In this document: one piece after another, positions 1 to 5,260 of the stretch
How the letters are laid out: every line of letters begins with the position of its first letter
Position numbering within the stretch: position 1 is the first letter of the stretch
Source of the DNA: Rudanella sp.
GTDB lineage: Bacteria > Bacteroidota > Bacteroidia > Cytophagales > Spirosomataceae
Direction of reading: 5' to 3'
Length of the DNA: 6,256 bases
Assembly (NCBI GenBank): GCA_026785985.1
Contig: JAJAYX010000702.1
Location: forward strand, 1 to 6,256
Translations under genes and position numbers: made by a program
Notes under the pieces: model-generated
Database searches by the model: none
What the model saw: the letters and a program-made list of their open reading frames with translations, nothing else
Told to the model about the DNA's origin: nothing

Positions 1-1232
1 AGGAGTTGCTCATTTTGCTGGCGGTATGACTGAAACCAGAAAAACAGAACGCCCGATGCCAGTATCACCAGATCGAACAGAAAGTTAATGACGATCACCA
101 CGTAGCTATCCATCTGAAAAAGCGGCTCCCGGCCCTGCGTGAAGGCCAGATTGACAAAGAAAACCACCAGATACCCCACCAATTGAATCGAGAAGGTGAA
201 TGTGTAGAACAGCACCACTTTTTCGCGTTGCCGGATGCGTTCAAAAATAGACCAGAAGGCCAGCAAAATGCTGATCACCGTGAACATAAGTGTAGCGTTG
301 AAAGTCCACCGGAAATGGCTTTCGGGAAATGTGTCGAAAAAACGTAATCCGACATTCAGCACCAATAAGCCAATCAGGGCATATTTATACACCTGAACGG
401 CCCAAAAAGCGCGGCTTTTCTCGGCTTTCTGGTTAATGAAATGACGCATGAACTGCAACTGCGCCAGCATAATGAGCCAGCCCGACAGTAGTTGCGGATC
501 GTAGCGGTTTAGTCCCGGAGAATTGGGCCAGAGATACTGAAAGCCCAGTCCCGACTGTGTCGAGATATGGAAAGCAATGGCCAGAATCAGGCCAATGAAC
601 CAGAAATAAACGGCCTGTTGGGTGGCCACAAACGCCACGAGGTTAATGAGCAGAATGAGCAGGGTAAAGCCCAACAGCAGACCCCAAAACAGATAGCTGT
701 CCCGTTCTTTCCGCTCAAACGTTTGGGCATCCCAGGCTTTAACACGCACGCCCAGGACCTCATGCCGTTTGGCCACCATAACATACAGATCAGTGGGAGT
801 TTTGCCATCGAGCACAACCGGAAACACCCAGTTATAACTCGGAAATCCACGCGAGCTAAATGGCCGTTCATCGCCCGTAACCACCTGGCTTACAAGCTTA
901 TTTTGAGTCACCTGATAAAACCAGAAGGCATTGATCCGGGGATTGTCTAATTCGAGGAAAGCCGTTTGGGGGGTTCGGGCATTCAGGCGGATGTGCAGCC
1001 AATGATGCGAAGCCGTATAGCCCCGATTCAGTAAACTGCCAGCCAACAGCCTGAACGGGTTCTGCACTAAGCGAATCTGCCCGATTCCAAGTTGGGCAGT
1101 CGAATCGTCGTAGTGCGTCATGAACCCATCGAGTGAACGCGCCCCGCCCGGCTCGATCCAGTAGGTTGGTTGAGCGCAAGTTGGAGCCATAACCCCAACC
1201 AGCAAAAGCACTATGTAAACAATTGATTTCAA
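1..1232 (-). CDS. 7TM-DISM sensor protein, probable histidine kinase (partial, C-terminus outside window)
   Basis: Probable membrane signal receptor; 410 residues are visible and the reading frame stays open to the window edge. I translated it by hand. Residues 1-20 look like a cleavable signal peptide: Lys2, a hydrophobic core, and a likely cut near TCA|QP. Residues about 25-170 match an extracytoplasmic 7TMR-DISMED2-type beta domain, with the conserved GYTASHHWLHIRL stretch near 71-83. Residues about 180-400 form the seven-helix 7TMR-DISM domain, with FQYLWP at 231-236 shared with both neighbouring paralogues. A basic, Gln-rich linker (YRQQNEQL) then begins, as it does before the kinase region of the paralogues. 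The kinase module itself is not in the window, so kinase activity is inferred only from similarity. No in-frame ATG gives the signal peptide, so I chose a TTG start at 1232-1230; the first in-frame ATG is codon 15 and would delete the signal peptide core. The gene lies 68 bases downstream of the 620-aa paralogue and has its own palindromic element. Confidence 0.85.
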   Translation of the reverse strand, partial: MKSIVYIVLLLVGVMAPTCAQPTYWIEPGGARSLDGFMTHYDDSTAQLGIGQIRLVQNPFRLLAGSLLNRGYTASHHWLHIRLNARTPQTAFLELDNPRINAFWFYQVTQNKLVSQVVTGDERPFSSRGFPSYNWVFPVVLDGKTPTDLYVMVAKRHEVLGVRVKAWDAQTFERKERDSYLFWGLLLGFTLLILLINLVAFVATQQAVYFWFIGLILAIAFHISTQSGLGFQYLWPNSPGLNRYDPQLLSGWLIMLAQLQFMRHFINQKAEKSRAFWAVQVYKYALIGLLVLNVGLRFFDTFPESHFRWTFNATLMFTVISILLAFWSIFERIRQREKVVLFYTFTFSIQLVGYLVVFFVNLAFTQGREPLFQMDSYVVIVINFLFDLVILASGVLFFWFQSYRQQNEQL

Positions 1233-1249
1233 TGGCCTTGTGATTTCCC

Positions 1250-1257
1250 CAAAAGTA
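1250..1257 (-). promoter_or_regulatory. Candidate Bacteroidota -7 promoter element (TACTTTTG)
   Basis: Read on the minus strand this octamer fits the Bacteroidota -7 consensus TAnnTTTG exactly. It ends 17 bases before the TTG start of the downstream sensor gene, which implies a very short leader. The nearest upstream TTTG (+ strand CAAA, 1283-1286, inside the palindrome) is 25 bases away, longer than the roughly 19-21 usually seen, so a standard -33/-7 pair is not clean. Promoter status is inference. Confidence 0.35.
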
Positions 1258-1279
1258 AGGGGCCGTGCCGCTCCGTAAC

Positions 1280-1297
1280 ATACAAACAAGTTTGTAT
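1280..1297 (-). promoter_or_regulatory. 18-bp palindrome, putative operator/promoter element of the 1-1232 sensor gene
   Basis: The + strand reads ATACAAACAAGTTTGTAT: two perfect 8-base arms around a 2-base AA centre. It lies 3 bases beyond the stop codon of the 620-aa kinase gene. Exactly 47 bases separate it from the TTG start of the next sensor gene. A 17/18 identical copy sits 47 bases before the start codon of the 641-aa kinase gene (5133-5150). A two-fold symmetric sequence at a fixed distance from two paralogous genes suggests a binding site for a dimeric regulator, combined with a TTTG -33 element. The regulator is unknown. Confidence 0.6.
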
Positions 1298-1300
1298 TTT

Positions 1301-3163
1301 TTATCCAATTACCCAAACCCGCGTCCCTCCTGCTCCCGACTCGATTTGCACGGTGGCCCCCAGCGTCTGGGCGCGGGCGTGGATGTTTTTGAGGCCAATT
1401 CCACTCTCTTTTGGGGACTGATCGGCATTGAAACCCTGCCCATTGTCGGCCACAAGTAGTTGCCAACCCGTTGGGGTTTGAGCCAGCAAAACCTGCCCTT
1501 CGGTGGCTTGGGCGTGTTTTATCATATTATTAACCAGCTCATTACCAATGCGGTAAACCTGCCGGGTCTGCATCACCGAGAACGACACAGTTTGTTTTCC
1601 GTTAGTGGTCTCATCGGAAAATAACAGCCGAACAGAACCTGTTTGGGTGCGTTGTTCCACCAGTTCGGCGAGGGCAGTGGCGAGGCCTTTCTCTAAAAGA
1701 TCGGGAGGCAGACTGTCGCGGAGAATCTGGTCGAGACAGTCGTCGGTTTTGTCGATCAGGCTTACGGCCTCGGTTAGCAGTGGGTTGGGCGAAAGGCCCG
1801 ACAGCAGGGCACGGGTGTTGGTCAGTCGTCCGCCCACGTCGGTCAGGATGAGGTTGCCCACCTGTTGCCGTTCCGATTCGAGCACGTCGATAATGGCTTC
1901 GTTCGTTTGTTGCTGCGTTTGGGCCAGAACGAGTTTTAATTGCCGTTGCTCGTCGATGGATTTTCGGTAGCGGTAAGCCAGCAGATAGGCAAAAATGACG
2001 AGGTCGATGAAGAAGTTGACGATCAGAATCAGGTAGGCATCCACAAAGAAAACCCCATCGGGCTGGTAGCGCATCAGGTTTTGTGCATAGACAAACAGTT
2101 GCCCAAATATCTGAATGCCAAACCCGATCCCATAGAGTTGTTTAAGCGTATCCGTTGATTTCAGCCCCACCACAACCCCGCCAATAAATGCCAGAAAAGC
2201 CAGGTTGGCCAGTATAGCGTGAGTCTGGGTAATGAGTCGGTATGAACCCGTGTAGGATGCTGTAAGTCCAGTGATCTGGGCTATAACCAGGACCAGAAAC
2301 AGGGTCAGAAACACATATTTGAGTATCTCTGTAGCCCAAAACATGCGCTTAGATTCAGTTCGGAACTGCAAAAAATACTGCTGAAACTGAAACATAGCCG
2401 GGATGTACAGCCACAGGGCCATAATCACGGCATCGGGGTGATTGATGGCCGGTGTTTCAGGCCATAGGTATTGAAATCCCAGCCCCGTATCGGCAAACTG
2501 CCGGAGTGCCAACGCCAGCACATAGAGTCCGTAAAAGGCATAGACGGGGTCGCGGGTGACGGCAAAAAACAGGAACGCCAACAACACAATCAGCCCGACA
2601 ACCCCCGAAAAAATACCCCACAACAGGTATTCACGCTGTTCTTTGTCCTCAAAATCGTTGGTGCGCCACAGAATCAATTCGGTGGCCAGATTCTCGTAGC
2701 GTTTGTCGAGCCGCAGGTAATAATCGGTCGGCTGATCTGGTTCAACGGTCAGCAGATAGGCAAAGGTTTTGGTGGGCGACGGACGCTGCACAAATGGCAA
2801 CCGACTACCCGTTTGGCCGAGCGAATTTATACGGCCATTTTTCACCGCGAATAGCTCAATCCGGTCGATGGTTGGATTACGGATTTCAAACGTCAGATCC
2901 TGAGGTGCCCTGTTGGCCACCAGCCGAAACCGAAACCAATGCACCGATTCGGTATAGCCAACGTTGACCCGTCGTTGCCGAACGGGCCTGAATCCTCCTA
3001 TTCGCATCACGGCCTGAACCGTTGCTCTACCGCCCGTATCCTCCCAATGGAAAAGTTGGACGGGCTGTTCGCCAATCACCCTCACCGACCGCAGGTGATA
3101 GGCAGCCATGCCCAGCACAACCACCACCACGATCACAAACAAAACGATCAGGTTCCGAATCAT
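1301..3163 (-). CDS. 7TM-DISM sensor histidine kinase-like protein, intact ATPase domain but phosphoacceptor His replaced by Leu
   Basis: A 620-aa inner-membrane sensor. Residues 4-21 are a hydrophobic N-terminal anchor or uncleaved signal. Residues about 35-170 form a 7TMR-DISMED2-type extracytoplasmic domain (GYTESVHWFRFRL at 69-81). Residues about 180-398 are the seven-helix 7TMR-DISM domain (FQYLWP 230-235). Residues about 400-432 are a Gln-rich coiled coil. The HisKA_3-like helix follows at 430-460, but the position of the catalytic His is Leu440 (codon at 1846-1844; local sequence GNLILTDVGGRL against the family pattern AxDLHDxxGxxL). HATPase_c looks complete: N box ELVNNMIKHA 542-551, G1 DNGQG 573-577, G2 GIGL 588-591. 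In known kinases of this family the His is phosphorylated and then feeds a NarL/FixJ-type response regulator, so self-phosphorylation is not expected here. The ATG overlaps the upstream gene's TGA (ATGA), implying translational coupling and perhaps partnership with that protein. The frame is intact and ordinary, so this is not a pseudogene. Confidence 0.92.
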   Translation of the reverse strand: MIRNLIVLFVIVVVVVLGMAAYHLRSVRVIGEQPVQLFHWEDTGGRATVQAVMRIGGFRPVRQRRVNVGYTESVHWFRFRLVANRAPQDLTFEIRNPTIDRIELFAVKNGRINSLGQTGSRLPFVQRPSPTKTFAYLLTVEPDQPTDYYLRLDKRYENLATELILWRTNDFEDKEQREYLLWGIFSGVVGLIVLLAFLFFAVTRDPVYAFYGLYVLALALRQFADTGLGFQYLWPETPAINHPDAVIMALWLYIPAMFQFQQYFLQFRTESKRMFWATEILKYVFLTLFLVLVIAQITGLTASYTGSYRLITQTHAILANLAFLAFIGGVVVGLKSTDTLKQLYGIGFGIQIFGQLFVYAQNLMRYQPDGVFFVDAYLILIVNFFIDLVIFAYLLAYRYRKSIDEQRQLKLVLAQTQQQTNEAIIDVLESERQQVGNLILTDVGGRLTNTRALLSGLSPNPLLTEAVSLIDKTDDCLDQILRDSLPPDLLEKGLATALAELVEQRTQTGSVRLLFSDETTNGKQTVSFSVMQTRQVYRIGNELVNNMIKHAQATEGQVLLAQTPTGWQLLVADNGQGFNADQSPKESGIGLKNIHARAQTLGATVQIESGAGGTRVWVIG

Positions 3164-5085
3164 GCTGCTGTGAGGTTAGGCATTAAGATACTCACCATCA
3201 CCGAATTACCCGCTTCAGTGGAGTCGTTGAGCAGTTCGGCTTTGAGCAAATCGGCTTTGGCCCGCAGGTTGGCCGCGTCGGTTTCGGGCAATTGGGCAGG
3301 CAGGCCATCGTCCTCCACCGATAGGTTTACCTGGTCATCGTGATAAAGCAGTTGAACCGTTATGTCGGTGGCGCCGGCATGGCGTTGGGCGTTGCGAATC
3401 AGTTGGGTGGCCATGCTGAAGAACAACTGCTCCTGTTGCCCGCCCATTGGCCGAACGGCACCCATACTTACAAACTGCACCGGCACCCCCCGGCGGCTCA
3501 GTTTGCGGGTGGCTTCGGCAATGGCGTTCACCAAACCCGTTTGCGCCAATTGCGGGGGCAACAACTGATGAGAGAGGGTACGCAGTTCGTCGGCGGCTTC
3601 GTCGAGCAGGGTTTGGGCCTGTTGCAGCGGTGGCGTTTGATCGGTGCGGGCCAGTCGCGAGAGGTAGCCTTTGGTGGTTGCCAGCAACGGGCCAACGTCG
3701 TCGTGGAGGTCTTGCGCCAGTCGGCAGTGTTCATCTTGGAGGGAGGCAATCACCTGTTGTTGAGCATCCTGACGGGTTTTTAGCAGATTCAACGCCAGTT
3801 GCTGGTTGTGTTCTTGCGCGTGGGAATAGCGGTAGGCCAGGCCATACGTAAAAAATACAAGGTCGGCCAGCACCGTCAGGCCCAGCACCACATAGGTCTC
3901 CACATCGAAGGGGAGCGGCCAACCCTGCGACTGACAAAAATTCATGATTGCCACCAGCAAATAGCCCGTAAACTGCACGGCCAGCGCGTAGCCGTAGTAA
4001 CGCACCATAGGTTCGGTTCGGTTGGCCAGCCTGCTTCGGCGGTTCGCTTCGGTTAAACTAAGAATAGTCAGCATCACAATGACCGGCACAAACACCGACG
4101 TACTCAGCGAAACCGCCTGATACATGTAGGTTTCGCGACCCGGCACTTCCAGCAAAGGCATCATAATTGCTGCTGTCAACGCAACCGTCACGACTATTTT
4201 GAAGGCATTTACCCACTTGAAAATCTGACTATTATGGCGATTTTGGTGGATAAAATACTGCATGAAGGTGGTTTGGCACACCATGGCCGCCCAAACATAC
4301 AGATAGACTGGCGAAAACTCGTTCAGGCGGGGCACAGTGGGCCATAAGTACTGAAAACTCAGGCCGGCATCCGTGAACAGGTGCATCGTAATAAAGTGCA
4401 GATACAGGTTGTACCACCAGTAAATCCAGTCGCGGAGGGCCAGCAACAACACCAAACTCAGCATGGCCACAATAATGACGATTCCGATAAACATACCCCA
4501 GGCAAAATATTCGTTGCGGTCGGTGGAAACAAAAGCCGGGCGGTGCCAGAGCCGAATAAAAAACGACAAAATGGCGTGGGGTTGCTTCACCCGCAGAAAA
4601 TACCCTGTTTTCTGCCCCACCGACGAGAGTCGAATCGGGAACACATAATTATTATTCTGGTAGGGCCGCTGCCGGTATTGAAAGCGGTCGCCGGTCAGTC
4701 CCAGCGACTTAATCTGTTCGGAACCTGGGGAGTCATCAGATACTGCATATAACTGGAGTTCGTCCAGATTGGCATACTCGATTTCAAGCATCAGTTGCGC
4801 CTGCTTCGACGGGGTTACGAGGCCATCGAGTTCAAAAAACAGCCAGTGAACAGCGGTTTCGTTGTAGCCAAAATCCTGGCGGTTCGTCTGACTCGTGGAA
4901 GGTCGAAATTGGCCCGCCCGCTGCCGGGCTGTTATCTGCTGAATAATCAGTTGGCCCGTTGAATCGACCAGCCGGTATAGTTTTCCCTGCAACGGCACCT
5001 CGCCAATTGGCCCTCCTTGACCAGATTGAGCCTGACCCAGGCTGGCCAACAGCCACAAAAAACAGAAGCAAGCGAATCGTTTCAT
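3160..5085 (-). CDS. 7TM-DISM sensor histidine kinase with phosphoacceptor His but degenerate ATP-binding domain
   Basis: A 641-aa membrane sensor and the first gene of the coupled pair. Residues 1-19 are a typical signal peptide (MKRF, then hydrophobic, ending LGQA|Q). Residues about 35-180 are a 7TMR-DISMED2-type domain (GYNETAVHWLFFEL 73-86). Seven helices lie at roughly 194-217, 222-240, 257-277, 293-312, 322-344, 361-382 and 396-417, with FQYLWP at 244-249. Residues 418-450 are a coiled coil. The HisKA_3 motif RLAQDLHDDVG carries H461. In the HATPase_c region the N box is QLIRNAQRHA (561-570; Gln for the usual Glu, Asn565 kept). G1 is DDGLP (592-596) instead of DNGxG, and the GxGL lid motif is absent, with only DAANL at 603-607. 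ATP binding is therefore probably weak or lost. The start was placed at 5085 because it gives the signal peptide; an in-frame ATG at 5187 would add 34 residues running across the palindromic promoter element. No clear Shine-Dalgarno sequence precedes the ATG. Confidence 0.92.
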   Translation of the reverse strand: MKRFACFCFLWLLASLGQAQSGQGGPIGEVPLQGKLYRLVDSTGQLIIQQITARQRAGQFRPSTSQTNRQDFGYNETAVHWLFFELDGLVTPSKQAQLMLEIEYANLDELQLYAVSDDSPGSEQIKSLGLTGDRFQYRQRPYQNNNYVFPIRLSSVGQKTGYFLRVKQPHAILSFFIRLWHRPAFVSTDRNEYFAWGMFIGIVIIVAMLSLVLLLALRDWIYWWYNLYLHFITMHLFTDAGLSFQYLWPTVPRLNEFSPVYLYVWAAMVCQTTFMQYFIHQNRHNSQIFKWVNAFKIVVTVALTAAIMMPLLEVPGRETYMYQAVSLSTSVFVPVIVMLTILSLTEANRRSRLANRTEPMVRYYGYALAVQFTGYLLVAIMNFCQSQGWPLPFDVETYVVLGLTVLADLVFFTYGLAYRYSHAQEHNQQLALNLLKTRQDAQQQVIASLQDEHCRLAQDLHDDVGPLLATTKGYLSRLARTDQTPPLQQAQTLLDEAADELRTLSHQLLPPQLAQTGLVNAIAEATRKLSRRGVPVQFVSMGAVRPMGGQQEQLFFSMATQLIRNAQRHAGATDITVQLLYHDDQVNLSVEDDGLPAQLPETDAANLRAKADLLKAELLNDSTEAGNSVMVSILMPNLTAA

Positions 5086-5108
5086 GCCGAAGATCAGGAG
5101 GAAATACC

Positions 5109-5139
5109 CAAAGGAAAGCCTTTTTCCGAAAAATACAAA
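5109..5139 (-). promoter_or_regulatory. Candidate Bacteroidota promoter of the kinase pair
   Basis: On the minus strand TTTG (complement of 5136-5139) is followed after 19 bases by TTCCTTTG (complement of 5109-5116). This fits the Bacteroidota layout of a TTTG -33 element and a TAnnTTTG -7 element, with one mismatch (TT for TA) and normal spacing. The -33 element lies inside the 18-base palindrome, so a protein bound there would compete with or contact the sigma factor. The predicted leader before the ATG at 5085 is about 20 bases. Confidence 0.45.
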
Positions 5140-5150
5140 CAAGGTTGTAT
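5133..5150 (-). promoter_or_regulatory. 18-bp imperfect palindrome, putative operator of the kinase pair
   Basis: The + strand reads ATACAAACAAGGTTGTAT, differing from the element at 1280-1297 at one base (G for T at position 12). The outer arms ATACAA and TTGTAT remain perfectly symmetric. Its edge is exactly 47 bases from the ATG of the 641-aa kinase gene, the same distance as in the other copy. It lies in the 175-base divergent region shared with the hydrolase gene, so it could also influence that promoter. Confidence 0.6.
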
Positions 5151-5177
5151 GGATTTGCCCCTCCCCGATCTGCGACC

Positions 5178-5184
5178 TTTGTAT
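5178..5184. promoter_or_regulatory. Isolated half-site TTTGTAT in the divergent region
   Basis: This matches seven of the eight arm bases of the palindromes at 1280 and 5133. It overlaps a weak plus-strand promoter candidate: TTTG at 5154-5157 and GACCTTTG at 5174-5181, spacer 16, one mismatch in the -7. Alone a 7-mer is weak evidence. It is listed because all exact ATACAAA/TTTGTAT matches I found by eye fall in the two intergenic regions. Confidence 0.25.
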
Positions 5185-5240
5185 CACCCAAACGGGACAA
5201 ATAGTCTTCCTCTTTTTTTAACCAGAACGGCTAACAGCCA

Positions 5241-5248
5241 ATACAAAC
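5241..5248 (+). promoter_or_regulatory. Half-site ATACAAAC directly upstream of the hydrolase gene
   Basis: The left arm of the palindrome is perfect here, and the next two bases also match (ATACAAACAA). The right arm is absent. It ends 12 bases before the ATG at 5261, placing it in the leader or at the translation initiation region of the hydrolase mRNA. It could be a repressor half-site or merely a remnant of a copied upstream region. Confidence 0.35.
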
Positions 5249-5260
5249 AAACTAATTCCA

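Noticed and set aside
1280..1305. Palindrome just after the 620-aa kinase gene as an intrinsic terminator
   Set aside because: In the direction of that gene the stem is AT-rich with a 2-base centre and is followed by GTTACGGAG, not a T run. The T run lies on the plus-strand side, where no gene ends. The near-identical copy upstream of another gene favours an operator.
898..1308. 136-residue minus-strand open frame overlapping the partial sensor gene
   Set aside because: The overlapping frame translates into a clear signal peptide and 7TMR-DISMED2 domain, whereas this one has Pro/Arg/Trp-rich noise and no recognisable domain.
2471..2854. Plus-strand open frames antisense to the kinase genes (also around 3340-3783 and 4381-4752)
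   Set aside because: They are composition shadows of well-supported kinase genes and show no domain or signal of their own.
4401..4413. ATACAGGTTGTAC, resembling the palindromic element, inside the 641-aa kinase gene
   Set aside because: The arms are shorter and mismatched, and it lies in a conserved transmembrane coding stretch, so chance similarity is likelier.
5110..5127. Small hairpin (AAAGG/CCTTT or GGAAA/TTTCC) in the kinase leader
   Set aside because: Stems of only five base pairs in an A/T-rich stretch are expected by chance and overlap the candidate -7 element.
5086..5187. Upstream in-frame ATG at 5187 as the start of the 641-aa kinase
   Set aside because: It would put 34 residues before a perfect signal peptide and make the palindrome and candidate promoter coding sequence.
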